Source: Petrolisthes cinctipes (lineage: Eukaryota; Arthropoda; Malacostraca; Decapoda; Porcellanidae). From it: DNA of 64,000 nt. The stretch covers positions 3,038,001 through 3,102,000 of the forward strand of contig JAWQEG010000710.1 of the NCBI GenBank assembly GCA_033782935.1, read 5' to 3'. This document shows, in pieces, positions 9,360 to 22,598 of this stretch (position 1 is the stretch's first letter; the number at the start of each line of letters is the position of its first letter). Position numbers and translations under genes: made by a program. The notes beneath the pieces are model-generated. The model was given only the letters and a program-made list of their open reading frames with translations. It was not told the origin of the DNA and ran no database searches.

Positions 9360-11780
9360 TTTGGCCATGTATTTTGAAAATACTTTAACACGGAGTAAGT
9401 ATGTACAGATCGCTTCTGGGACCGCAAAATATCGAATTTTCGGGTGTTTTGAGCCTGAATTTGAGATATAAACGGGTACTGCTGATGCATGCACATATCG
9501 ACTTTTTGGCACCTAAAACATCGATTTTGAGCATGATTTGGGCCTGTATTTTGAAAATACTCTAACACGGAGTAGGCATGTACAGATCGCTTCTCGGACC
9601 CCATAATATCGAATTTTCGGGTGTTTTAGGCCTGAATTTGAGATATCGCCTTTACGCACCTAAAATATCGATTTTTAGCATGTTTTGAGCCTATATTTTG
9701 AAAATATTCTAGTACTGAGTAGGCATGTACAGATAGCTTCTAGGACCCCAAAATATCGAATTTTCGGGTGTTTAGGGCCAGAATTTGAGATATAAACGGG
9801 TACAGAAGATGCATGCACATATCGACTTTTGGGCACCTAAAAGATCGATTTTCAGTTTGTTTTTGGCTTGCATTTTGAAAATACTCTAACACGGAGTAGG
9901 CATGTACAGATCCCTTCTGGGACCCCTAAATATCGAATTTTAGGGTGTTTTGGGACGGAATTTGAGATATCGACTTTTTGGCACCTAAAATATCGATTTT
10001 TAGCATGTTTTTAGCCAATATTTTGAAAATATTCTAGCACTGAGTAGGCATGTACAGATTGCTTCTGGGACCCCTAAATATCGAATTTTCGGGTGTTTTG
10101 GCCTTAATTTGAGATATCGACTTTTTGGCACCTAAAATATCGATTTTTAGCATGTTTTTAGCCTATATTTTGAAAATATTCTAGCACTGAGTAGGCATGT
10201 ACAGATTGCTTCTGAGACCCCAAAATATTGAATTTTCGGGTGTTTTGAGTCTGAATTTGAGATATAAACAGGTACAGAAGATACATGCACATATTGATTT
10301 TGGGCATCTAAAATATCGATTTTTAGCATGTTTTGGGCATGTATTTTGAAAATACTCTAATACGGAGTAGGCATGTATAGATCGCTTCTGGGACCCCAAA
10401 ATATCGAATTTTCGGGTGTTTTGGGCCTTAATTTGAAATATCGACTTTTTGGCACCTAAAATATCGATTTTTAGCATGTTTTTAGCCTATATTTTGAAAT
10501 TATTCTAGGACTGAGTAGGCATGTCCAGATTGCTTCTAGGACCCCAAATTATCGAATTCTCGGGTGTTTTGAGCCTGAATTTGAGATATAAACGAGTATA
10601 GAAGATGCATACACATATTGATTTTGGGCACCAAAAATATCGATTTTCAGCATGTTTTAAGCCTGAATTTTGAAAATACTCTAACACGTAGTAGGCATGT
10701 ACAGATCGCTTCTGGGACCCCAAAATATCGAATTATCGGGTGTTTAGGGCCAGAATTTGAGATATAAACGGGTACAGAAGATGCATGCACATATCGACTT
10801 TTGGGCACCTAAAAGATCGATTTTCAGTATGTTTTTGGCCTGTATTTTGAAAATACTCTAACACGGAGTAGGCATGTATAGATCCCTTCTGGAACCCCTA
10901 AATATCGAATTTTCGGGTGTTTTGTGACTGAATTTGAGATATCGACTTTTTGGCACCTAAAATATCGATTTTTAGCATGTTTTTAGCCTTTTTTTTTTAA
11001 ATTATTCTAGCACTGAGTAGGCATGTACAGATTGCTTCTAGGACCCCAAAATATTGAATTTTCGGGTGTTTAGGGCCAGAATTTGAGATATAAACGAGTA
11101 TAAAAGATGCATACACATTATGACTTTGGGCACCAAAAATATCGATTTTCAGCATGTTTTGGGCCTGAATTTTGAAAATACTCTAACACGGAGAAGGCAT
11201 GTACAGATTGCTTCTGGGACCCCAAAATATCGAATTTTCGGGTGTTTAGGGCCAGAATTTGAGATATAAACGGGTACAGAAGATGCATGCACATATCGAC
11301 TTTTGGGCATCTAAAAGATCTATTTTCAGTATGTTATTGGCCTGTATTTTGAAAATACTCTAACACGGAGTAGGCATGTACAGATCCCTTCTGGGACCCC
11401 TAAATATCGAATTTTCGGGTGTTTTGGGACTGAATTTGAGATATCGACTTTTTGGCACCTAAAATATCGATTTTTAGCTTGTTTTTAGCCTATAATTTGA
11501 AAATATTCTAGCACTGAGTAGGCATGTACAGATTGCTTCTGGGACCCCAAAATATTGAATTTTCGGGTGTTTTCAGCCAGAATTTGAGATATAAACGGGT
11601 ACAGAAGATGCATGCACATATCGACTTTTGGGCACCTAAAATATCGATTTTGAGCATGTTTTGAGCCTATATTTTGAAAAAATTCTAGCACTGAGTAGGC
11701 ATGTACAAATCGCTTCTGGGTCCCAAAAATATCGAATTTTCGGGTGTTTTGAGCCTGAATTTGAGATATAAACGGGTACA
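9360..11780 (+). repeat. Duplication block B, copy 1
   Basis: The match to 12,012-14,255 begins at an offset of 2,652 bp. Shared markers are GGGACCGCAAAATATCG (about 9,419 and 12,071), TTCTCGGACC, GTTTTGGCCTTAATTTG, and further on the T-run GCCTTTTTTTTTTAAATT (10,987 and 13,462). After about 10,455 the offset falls to 2,476 bp because the second copy lacks one monomer. Similarity fades near 11,780. About 11,650-11,930 also matches about 15,598-15,880 (offset 3,948 bp). Confidence 0.82.
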
Positions 11781-12011
11781 GAAGATACATGCACATATTG
11801 ACTTTGGGCATCTAAAATATCGATTTTCAGCATGTTTTGTATATGTATTTTGAAAATACTCTAACACGGAGTAAGTATGTACAGATCGCTTCTGGGACCG
11901 CAAAATATCGAATTTTCGGGTGTTTTGAGCCTGAATTTGAGATATAAACGGGTACTGCAGATGCATGCACATATTGACTTTGGGCATCTAAAATATCGAT
12001 TTTCAGCATGT

Positions 12012-14255
12012 TTTGGCCATGTATTTTGAAAATACTCTAACACGGAGTAAGTATGTACAGATCGCTTCTGGGACCGCAAAATATCGAATTTTCGGGTGTT
12101 TTGAGCCTGAATTTGAGATATAAACGGGTACTGCAGATGCATGCACATATCGACTTTTTGGCACCTAAAACATCGATTTTGAGCATGTTTTGGGCCTGTA
12201 TTTTGAAAATACTCTAACACGGAGTAGGCATGTACAGATCGCTTCTCGGACCCCATAATATCGAATTTTCGAGTGTTTTAGGCCTGAATGTGAGATATCG
12301 CCTTTACGCACCTAAAATATAGATTTTTAGCATGTTTTGAGCCTATATTTTGAAAATATTCTAGCACTGAGTAGGCATGTACAGATCGCTTCTAGGACCC
12401 CAAAATATCGAATTTTTGGGTGTTTAGGGCCAGAATTTGAGATATAAACGGGTACAGAAGATGCATGCACATATCGACTTTTGGGCACCTAAAAGATCGA
12501 TTTTCAGTATGTTTTTGGCTTGTATTTTGAAAATACTCTAACACGGAGTAGGCATGTACAGATCCCTTCTGGGACCCGTAAAAATCGAATTTTCGGGTGT
12601 TTTGGGACGGAATTTGAGATATCGACTTTTTGGCACCTAAAATATCGATTTTTAGCATGTTTTTAGCCAATATTTTGAAAATATTCTAGCACTGAGTAGG
12701 CATGTACAGATTGCTTCTGGGACCCCTAAATATCGAATTTTCGGGTGTTTTGGCCTTAATTTGAGATATCGACTTTTTGGCACCTAAAATATCGATTTTT
12801 AGCATGTTTTTAGCCTATATTTTGAAAATATTCTAGCACTGAGTAGGCATGTACAGATTGCTTCTGGGACCCCAAAAAATTGAATTTTCGGGTGTTTTGA
12901 GTCTGAATTTGAGATATAAACAGGTACAGAAGATACATGCACATATTGATTTTGGGCATCTAAAATATCGATTTTCAGCATGTTTTGGGCATGTATTTTG
13001 AAAATACTCTAACACGGAGTAGGCATGTATAGATCGCTTCTGGGACCCCAAAATATCGAATTTTCGGGTGTTTTGGGCCTTAATTTGAAATATCGACTTT
13101 TTGGCACCAAAAATATCGATTTTCAGCATGTTTTAAGCCTGAATTTTGAAAATACTCTAACACGTAGTAGGCATGTACAGATCGCTTCTGGGACCCCAAA
13201 ATATCGAATTATCGGGTGTTTAGGGCCAGAATTTGAGATATAAACGGGTACAGAAGATGCATGCACATATCGACTTTTGGGCACCTAAAAGATCGATTTT
13301 CAGTATGTTTTGGCCTGTATTTTGAAAATACTCTAACACGGAGTAGGCATGTACAGATCCCGTCTGGGACCCCTAAATATCGAATTTTCGGGTGTTTTGG
13401 GACTGAATTTGAGATATCGACTTTTTGGCACCTAAAATATCGATTTTTAGCATGTTTTTAGCCTTTTTTTTTTAAATTATTCTAGCACTGAGTAGGCATG
13501 TACAGATTGCTTCTAGGACCCCAAAATATTGAATTTTCGGGTGTTTAGGGCCAGAATTTGAGATATAAACGAGTATAAAAGATGCATACACATTATGACT
13601 TTGGGCACCAAAAATATCGATTTTCAGCATGTTTTGGGCCTGAATTTTGAAAATACTCTAACACGGAGAAGGCATGTACAGATCGCTTATGGGACCCCAA
13701 AATATCGAATTTTCGGGTGTTTAGGGCCAGAATTTGAGATATAAACGGGTACAGAAGATGCATGCACATATCGACTTTTGGGCATCTAAAAGATCTATTT
13801 TCAGTATGTTTTTGGCCTGTATTTTGAAAATACTCTAACACGGAGTAGGCATGTACAGATCCCTTCTGGGACCCCTAAATATCGAGTTTTCGGGTGTTTT
13901 AGGACTGAATTTGAGATATCGACTTTTTGGCACCTAAAATATCGATTTTTAGCTTGTTTTTAGCCTATAATTTGAAAATATTCTAGCACTGAGTAGGCAT
14001 GTACAGATTGCTTCTGGGACCCCAAAATATTGAATTTTCGGGTGTTTTCAGCCTGAATTTGAGATATAAACGGGTACAGAAGATGCATGCACATATCGAC
14101 TTTTGGGCACCTAAAATATCGATTTTGAGCATGTTTTGAGCCTATATTTTGAAAAAATTCTAGCACTGAGTAGGCATGTACAAATCGCTTCTGGGACCCA
14201 AAAATATCGAATTTTCGGGTGTTTTGAGCCTGAATTTGAGATATAAACGGGTACA
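12012..14255 (+). repeat. Duplication block B, copy 2
   Basis: This is the partner of block B copy 1, missing 176 bp (one L monomer) at about 13,107, where the sequence jumps from a TTTGGCACC end directly to CCAAAAATATCG. The joint keeps monomer phase, which fits homologous unequal exchange rather than random deletion. The poly-T variant of the dyad region at 13,462-13,471 is shared with 10,987, so this unusual mutation predates the duplication. Confidence 0.82.
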
Positions 14256-15593
14256 GAAAATGCATGCACATATCGACTTTTGGGCACCTAAAAGATCGAT
14301 TTTCAGCATTTTTTGGGCCTGAATTTTGAAAATACTCTAACACGGAGTAGGCATGTACAAATCTCTTCTGGGACCCCTAAATATCGAAGTTTCGGGTGTT
14401 TAGGGACTGAATTTGAGATATCGACTTTTTGGCACCTAAAATATCGATTTTTAGCATGTTTTTAGCCTATATTTTGAAAATATTCTAGCACTGAGTAGGC
14501 ATATACAGATTGCTTCTGGGACACCAAAATATCAAATTTTTGGGTGTTTTGAGCTTGAATTTGAGATATAAACAAGTACAGAAAATGCATGCACATATTG
14601 ACTTCTGGCATCTAAAATATCGATTTTCAGCATGTTTTGGGCATGTATTTTGAAAATACTCTAACACGGAGTAGGCATGTACAGATCGCTTCTGGGACCC
14701 CTAAATATCGAATTTTCGGGTGTTTTGGGACTGAATTTGAGATATCGACTTTTTGGCACCTAAAAGATCGATTTTTAGCATGTTTTTAGCCTATATTTTG
14801 AAAATATTCTAGCACTGAGTACGCATGTACAGATTGCTTCTGGGACCCAAAAATATTGAATTTTCGGGTGTTTTGAGCCTGAATTTGAGATATAAACGGG
14901 TACAGAAAATCCATGCACATATTGACTTTGGGCATCTAAAATATCGATTTTCAGCATGTTTTGGGCATGTATTTTGAAAATACTCTAACATATAGTAGGC
15001 ATGTACAGATCGCTTCTGGGACCCCTAAATATCGAATTTTCGGTTTTTTGGGCCTGAATTTGAGATATCGCCTTTACGCACCTAAAATATCGATTTTTAG
15101 CATGTTTTCAGCCTATATTTTGAAAATATTCTAGCACTGAGTAGGCATGTACAGATCGCTTCTGGGACCCCAAAATATCGAATTTTTGGGTGTTTTGAGC
15201 CTGAATTTGAGATATAAACGAGTACAGAAGATGCATGCACATATCGACTTTTGGGCACATAAAATATCGATTTTGAGCATGTTTTGAGCCTATATTTCGA
15301 AAACATTCTAGCACTGAGTAGGCATGTACAGATCGCTTCTGGGACAACAAAATATCGAGTTTTCGGGTGTTTAGGGCCAGAATTTGAGATATAAACGGGT
15401 ACAGAAGATGCATGCACATATCTACTTTTGGGAACCTAAAAGATCGATTTTCAGTATGTTTTTGGCCTGTATTTTGAAAGTACTCTAACACGGAGTAGGC
15501 ATGTACAGATCGCTTCTGGGACCCCTAAATATCGAATTTTCGGGTGTTTTGGGCCTTAATTTGAGATCTCGACTTTTTGGCACCTAAAATATC
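13791..15593 (+). repeat. Duplication block C, copy 1
   Basis: This matches 18,266-20,068 at a constant offset of 4,475 bp. Shared markers include AGATCTATTTTCAG at its start, TATCGAGTTTTCGGG, TAGCTTGTTTTTAGCC, GCATTTTTTGGGCC near 14,308 and the shortened CGGTTTTTTGGGCC near 15,041. Near 15,100 the two copies carry different A-half types, which suggests local conversion. The left edge overlaps the end of block B copy 2. Confidence 0.78.
14551..15095 (+). repeat. 1,324-bp-offset duplication, copy 1
   Basis: This matches 15,875-16,419 at an offset of 1,324 bp, sharing GAGCTTGAATTTGAG with AAACAAGTACAG, the CCATGCACATATTGAC variant near 14,911, and the TTCGGTTTTTTGGGCC shortening. The same cassette appears a third time inside 19,026-19,570. 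Confidence 0.78.
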
Positions 15594-15874
15594 GTTTTTG
15601 AGCATGTTTTGAGCCTATATTTTGAAAAAATTCTAGAACTGAGTAGGCATGTACAAATCGCTTCTGGGACCCAAAAATATCGAATTTTCGGGTGTTTTGA
15701 GCCTGAATTTGAGATATAAACGGGTACAGAAGATACATGCACATATTGACTTTGGGCATCTAAAATATCGATTTTCAGCATGTTTTGGCCATGTATTTTG
15801 AAAATACTCTAACACGGAGTAAGTATGTACAGATCGCTTCTGGGGCCGCAAAATATCGAATTTTCGGGTGTTTT

Positions 15875-16419
15875 GAGCTTGAATTTGAGATATAAACAAG
15901 TACAGAAAATGCATGCACATATTGACTTTGGGCATCTAAAATATCGATTTTCAGCATGTTTTGGGCATGTATTTTGAAAATACTCTAACACGGAGTAGGC
16001 ATGTACAGATCGCTTCTGGGACCCCTAAATATCGAATTTTCGGGTGTTTTGGGACTGAATTTGAGATATCGACTTTTTGGCACCTAAAAGATCGATTTTT
16101 AGCATGTTTTTAGCCTATATTTTGAAAATATTCTAGCACTGAGTACGCATGTACAGATTGCTTCTGGGACCCCAAAATATTGAATTTTCGGGTGTTTTGA
16201 GCCTGAATTTGAGATATAAACGGGTACAGAAAATCCATGCACATATTGACTTTGGGCATCTAAAATATCGATTTTCAGCATGTTTTGGGCATGTATTTTG
16301 AAAATACTCTAACACATAGTAGGCATGTACAGATCGCTTCTGGGACCCCTAAATATCGAATTTTCGGTTTTTTGGGCCTGAATTTGAGATATCGCCTTTA
16401 CGCACCTAAAATATCGATT
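15875..16419 (+). repeat. 1,324-bp-offset duplication, copy 2
   Basis: This is the second copy of the cassette at 14,551-15,095. It is followed by an A half of the TAGCTTGTTTTTAGCC type that matches 19,583 better than 15,108, so the breakpoint lies close to 16,420. The short A half near 16,480-16,505 reads CCCCAAAATCGAA, a 3-bp loss of TAT at the A/B joint. Confidence 0.75.
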
Positions 16420-18265
16420 TTTAGCTTGTTTTTAGCCTATAATTTGAAAATATTCTAGCACTGAGTAGGCATGTCCAGATCGCTTCTGGGACCCCAAAAT
16501 CGAATTTTTGGGTGTTTTGAGCCTGAATTTGAGATATAAACGAGTACAGAAGATTCATGCACATATCGACTTTTGGGCACCTAAAATATCGATTTTGAGC
16601 ATGTTTTGAGCCTATATTTTGAAAATATTCTAGCACTGAGTAGGCATGTACAAATCGCTTCTGGGACACCAAAATATCGAATTTTCGGGTGTTTAGGGCC
16701 AGAATTTGAGATATAAACGGGTATAGAAGATGCATGCACATATCTACTTTTGGGAACCTAAAAGATCGATTTTCAGTATGTTTTTGGCCTGTATTTTGAA
16801 AGTACTCTAACACGGAGTAGGCATGTACAGATCGCTTCTGGGACCCCTAAATATCGAATTTTCGGGTGTTTTGGGCCTTAATTTGAGATATCGACTTTTT
16901 GGCACCTAAAATATCGATTTTTAGCATGTTTTTAGCCTTTATTTTGAAAATATTCTAGCACTGTGTAGGCATGTGTAGATTGCTTCTAGGACCCCAAAAT
17001 ATTGAATTTTCGGGTGTTTTGAGCCTGAATTTGAGATATAAACGGGTACAGAAGATACATGCACATATTGACTTTGGGCATCTAAAATATCGATTTTTTG
17101 CATGTTTTGGCCATGTATTTTGAAAATACTCTAACACGGAGTAAGTATGTACAGATCGCTTCTGGGACCCCAAAATATCGAATTATCGGGTGTTTTGAGC
17201 CTGAATTTGAGATATAAACGGGTACTGAAGATGCATGCACATAACGACTTTTTGGCACCTAAAACATCGATTTTGAGCATGTTTTGGGCCTGTATTTTGA
17301 AAATACTCTAACACGGAGTAGGCATGTACAGATCGCTTCTCGGACCCCATAATATCGAATTTTCGGGTGCTTTAGGCCTGAATGTGAGATATCGCCTTTA
17401 CGCACCTAAAATATCGATTTTTAGCATGTATTTAGCCTATATTTTGAAAATATTCTAGCACTGAGTAGGCATGTACAGAGCGCTTCTGGGACCCCAAAAT
17501 ATCGAATTTTCGGGTGTTTTGAGCTTGAATTTGAGATATAAACGATTACAGAAGATGCATGCACATATCGACTTTTGGGCACCTAAAAGATCGATTTTCA
17601 GTATGTTTTTGGCCTGTATTTTGAAAATACTCTAACACGTAGTAGGCATGTACAGATCGCTTCTGGGACCCCTAAATATCGAATTTTCGGGTGTTTTGGG
17701 CCTTAATTTGAGATATCGCCTTTACGCACCTAAAATATCGATTTTCAGTATGTTTTTGGCCTGTATTTTGAAAATACTCTAACACGGAGTAGGCATGTAC
17801 AGATCGCTTCTGGGACCCCAAAATATCGAATTTTCGGGTGTTTAGGGCCAGAATTTGAGATATAAACGGGTACAGAAGATGCATGCACATATCGACTTTT
17901 GGGCACCTAAAATATCGATTTTGAGCATGTTTTGAGCCTTTATTTTGAAAGCATTCTAGCACTGAGTAGGCATGTACAGATCGCTTCTGGGACCCCAAAA
18001 TATCGAATTTTCGGGTGTTTTGAGCCAGAATTTGAGATATAAACGAGTACAGAAGATGCATGCACATATCGACTTTTGGGAACCTAAAATATCGATTTTG
18101 AGCATGTTTTGAGCCTATATTTTGAAAATATTCTAGAACTGAGTAGGCATGTACAGATCGCTTCTGGGACCCAAAAATATCGAATATTCGGGTGTTTAGG
18201 GCCAGAATTTGAGATAAAAACGGGTACAGAAGATGCATGCACATATCGACTTTTGGGAACCTAAA
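16420..18265 (+). repeat. Monomer array between C-related blocks
   Basis: This is satellite only. About 16,420-17,390 resembles 19,570-20,540 at an offset of about 3,153-3,162 bp, with the GCATGTGTAGATTGC variant shared at 16,969 and 20,122. From about 17,640 the order resembles 7,380-7,700 and 20,980-21,290, with one or two inserted L monomers. Confidence 0.75.
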
Positions 18266-20068
18266 AGATCTATTTTCAGTATGTTTTTGGCCTGTATTTT
18301 GAAAATACTCTAACACGGAGTAGGCATGTACAGATCCCTTCTGGGACCCCTAAATATCGAGTTTTCGGGTGTTTTGGGACTGAATTTGAGATATCGACTT
18401 TTTGGCACCTAAAATATCGATTTTTAGCTTGTTTTTAGCCTATAATTTGAAAATATTCTAGCACTGAGTAGGCATGTACAGATTGCTTCTGGGACCCCAA
18501 AATATTGAATTTTCGGGTGTTTTCAGCCAGAATTTGAGATATAAACGGGTACTGAAGATGCATGCACATATCGACTTTTGGGCACCTAAAATATCGATTT
18601 TGAGCATGTTTTGAGCCTATATTTTGAAAAAATTCTAGCACTGAGTAGGCATGTACAAATCGCTTCTGGGACCCCAAAATATCGAATTTTCGGGTGTTTT
18701 GAGCCTGAATTTGAGATATAAACGGGTACAGAAAATGCATGCACATATCGACTTTTGGGCACCTAAAAGATCGATTTTCAGCATTTTTTGGGCCTGAATT
18801 TTGAAAATACTCTAACACGGAGTAGGCATGTACAAATCGCTTCTGGGACCCCTAAATATCGAAGTTTCGGGTGTTTAGGGACTGAATTTGAGATATCGAC
18901 TTTTTGGCACCTAAAATATCGATTTTTAGCATGTTTTTAGCCTATATTTTGAAAATATTCTAGCACTGAGTAGGCATATACAGATTGCTTCTGGGACACC
19001 AAAATATCAAATTTTGGGGTGTTTTGAGCTTGAATTTGAGATATAAACAAGTACAGAAAATGCATGCACATATTGACTTTGGGCATCTAAAATATTGATT
19101 TTCAGCATGTTTTGTGCATGTATTTTGAAAATACTCTAACACGGAGTAGGCATGTACAGATCGCTTCTGGGATCCCTAAATATCGAATTTTCGGGTGTTT
19201 TGGGACTGAATTTGAGATATCGACTTTTTGGCACCTAAAAGATCGATTTTTAGCATGTTTTTAGCCTATATTTTGAAAATATTCTAGCACTGAGTACGCA
19301 TGTACAGATTGCTTCTGGGACCCCAAAATATTGAATTTTCGGGTGTTTTGAGCCTGAATTTGAGATATAAAATGGTACAGAAAATCCATGCACATATTGA
19401 CTTTGGGCATCTAAAATATCGATTTTCAGCATGTTTTGGGCATGTATTTTGAAAATACTCTAACACATAGTAGGCATGTACAGATCGCTTCTGGGACCCC
19501 TAAATATCGAATTTTCGGTTTTTTGGGCCTGAATTTGAGATATCGCCTTTACGCACCTAAAATATCGATTTTTAGCTTGTTTTTAGCCTATAATTTGAAA
19601 ATATTCTAGCACTGAGTAGGCATGTACAGATCGCTTCTGGGACCCCAAAATATCGAATTTTTGGGTGTTTTGAGCCTGAATTTGAGATATAAACGAGTAC
19701 AGAAGATGCATGCACATATCGACTTTTGGGCACCTAAAATATCGATTTTGAGCATGTTTTGAGCCTATATTTTGAAAACATTCTAGCACTGAGTAGGCAT
19801 GTACAAATCGCTTCTGGGACACCAAAATATCGAATTTTCGGGTGTTTAGGGCCAGAATTTGAGATATAAACGGGTACAGAAGATGCATGCACATATCTAC
19901 TTTTGGGAACCTAAAAGATCGATTTTCAGTATGTTTTTGGCCTGTATTTTGAAAGTACTCTAACACGGAGTAGGCATGTACAGATCGCTTCTGGGACCCC
20001 TAAATATCGAATTTTCGGGTGTTTTGGGCCTTAATTTGAGATATCGACTTTTTGGCACCTAAAATATC
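18266..20068 (+). repeat. Duplication block C, copy 2
   Basis: This is the partner of 13,791-15,593 (offset 4,475 bp). It carries the third copy of the cassette described at 14,551. Compared with copy 1 it has a handful of private substitutions, for example TTTTGTGCATG near 19,111 and TAAAATGGTACAG near 19,368. Confidence 0.78.
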
Positions 20069-22598
20069 GATTTTTAGCATGTTTTTAGCCTTTATTTTGA
20101 AAATATTCTAGCACTGAGTAGGCATGTGTAGATTGCTTCTAGGACCCCAAAATATTGAATTTTCGGGTGGTTTGAGCCTGAATTTGAGATATAAACGGGT
20201 ACAGAATATACATGCACATATTGACTTTGGGCATCTAAAATATCGATTTTCAGCATGTTTTGGCCATGTATTTTGAAAATACTCTAACACGGAGTAAGTA
20301 TGTACAGATCGCTTCTGGGACCCCAAAATATCGAATTATCGGGTGTTTTGAGCCTGAATTTGAGATATAAACGGGTACTGAAGATGCATGCACATAACGA
20401 CTTTTTGGCACCTAAAACATCGATTTTGAGCATGTTTTGGGCCTGTATTTTGAAAATACTCTAACACGGAGTAGGCATGTACATATCGCTTCTCGGACCA
20501 CATAATATCGAATTTTCGGGTGTTTTAGGCCTGAATGTGAGATATTGCCTTTACGCACCTAAAATATCGATTTTTAGCATGTTTTGAGCCTATATATTGA
20601 AAATATTCTAGCACTGAGTAGGCATGTACAGATCGCTTCTGGAACCCCAAAATATCGAATTTTCGGGTGTTTTGAGCCTGAATTTGAGATATAAACGAGT
20701 ACAGAAGATGCATGCACATATCGACTTTTTGCACCTAAAATATCGATTTTTAGCATGTTTTGAGCCTATATTTTGAAAATATTCTAGCACTGATTAGGCA
20801 TGTACAGATCGCTTCTGGGTCCCCAAAATATCGAATTTTCGGGTGTTTTGAGCCTGAATTTGAGATATAAACGAGTAAAGAAGATGCATACACATATTGA
20901 CTTTGGGAACCAAAAATATCGATTTACAGCATGTTTTGGGCCTGAATTTTGAAAATACTCTAACAGGGAGTAGGCATGTACAGGTCGCTTTTGGGACCCC
21001 TAAATATCGAATTTTCGGGTGTTTTGGGCCTTAATTTGAGATATCGCCTTTACGCACCTAAAATATCGATTTTCAGTATGTTTTTGGCCTGTATTTTGAA
21101 AATACTCTAACACTGAGTAGGCATGTACAGATCGCTTCTGGGACCCCAAAATATCGAATTTTCGGGTGTTTAGGGCCAGAATTTGAGATATACACGGGTA
21201 GAGAAGATGCATGCACATATTGACTTTTGGGAACCTAACAGATCGATTTTCAGTATGTTTTTGGCCTGTATTTTGAAAATACTCTAACACGGAGTAGGTA
21301 TGTATAGATCCCTATTGGGACCCCTAAATATCGAATTTTCGGGTGTTTTGGGACTTAATTTGAGATATCGACTTTTTGGCACCTAAAAGATCGATTTTTA
21401 GCATGTTTTTAGCCTATATTTTGAAAATATTCTAGCACTGAGTAGGCATGTACAGATTGCTTCTGGGACCCCAAAATATTGAATTTTCTGGTATTTTGAG
21501 TCTGAAAATGAGATATAAACGGGTACAGAAGATACATGCACATATTGACTTTGGGCATCTAAAATATCGATTTTCAGCATGTTTTTGGCCTGTATTTTGA
21601 AAATACTCTAACACGGCGTATGCATGTACAGATCGCTTCTGGGTCCCCAAAATATAGAATTTTCGGGTGTTTTTTGAGCCTGAATTTGAGATATAAACGG
21701 GTACTGAAGATGCATACACATATTGACTTTGGGAACCAAAAATATCGATTTTCAGCATGTTTTGGGCCTGTATTTTGAAAATACTCTAACAGGGAGTAGG
21801 CATGTACAGGTCGCTTCTGGGACCCCTAAATATCGAAGTTTTGGGTGTTTGGGACTGAATTTGAGATATCGACTTTTTGGCACCTAAAATATCGATTTTT
21901 AGCATGTTTTTAGCCTATATTTTGAAAATATTCTAGCACTGAGTAGGCATGTACAGATCGCTTCTGGGACCCCAAAATATCGAATTTTAGGGTGTTTTGA
22001 GCTTGAATTTGAGATATAAACGAGTACAGAAGATGCATGCACATATCGACTTTTGGGCACCTAAAATATCGATTTTGAGCATGTTTTGAGCCTATATTTT
22101 GAAAACATTCTAGCACTGAGTAGGCATGTACAGATCGCTTCTATGACCCCTAAATATCGAATTTTCGGGTGTTTTGAGCTTGAAGTTTAGATATAAACGA
22201 GTATAGAAGATGCATGCACATATCGACTTTTGGGCACTTAAAATATCGATTTTGAGCATGTTTTGGGCCTGTATTTTGAAAATACTCTAACACGGAGTAA
22301 GCATGTACAGATCGCTTCTGGGACCCCAAAATATCGAATTTTCCGGTGTTTTGAGCCTGAAAATGAGATATAAACGGGTACAGAAGATACATGCACATAT
22401 TGACTTTGGGCATCTAAAATATCGATTTTCAGCATGTTTTTGGCCTGCATTTTGAAAATACTCTAACACGGAGTAGGCATGTACAGATCGCTTCTGGGAC
22501 CCCAAAATATTGAATTTTCGGGTATTTTGAGCCTGAAAATGAGATATAAACGGGTACAGAAGATACATGCACATATTGACTTTGGGCATCTAAAATAT
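20069..22598 (+). repeat. Monomer array preceding the 24-mer HOR
   Basis: This is satellite only. About 20,980-21,630 is a copy of about 7,400-8,050. Two adjacent L monomers, 22,247-22,422 and 22,423-22,598, are near-duplicates sharing CCTGAAAATGAGATAT and GATACATGCACATATTGAC, which shows single-monomer duplication. Near 21,667 the B half has an expanded GGTGTTTTTTGAGCC. Confidence 0.8.

Noticed and set aside
10987..11000. T-rich run as a transcription terminator
   Set aside because: It is a single mutated dyad region in one monomer lineage (shared with 13,462), with no GC-rich stem before it and no gene upstream.
17672..18316. 214-codon minus-strand frame with Cys pairs (FRCPKVDMCMH)
   Set aside because: The Cys residues come from the repeated GGGCACCTAAAA/CATGCACAT segments and recur in every monomer. 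Spacing does not match a zinc-binding family I recognise, and there is no promoter or start context distinct from other monomers.
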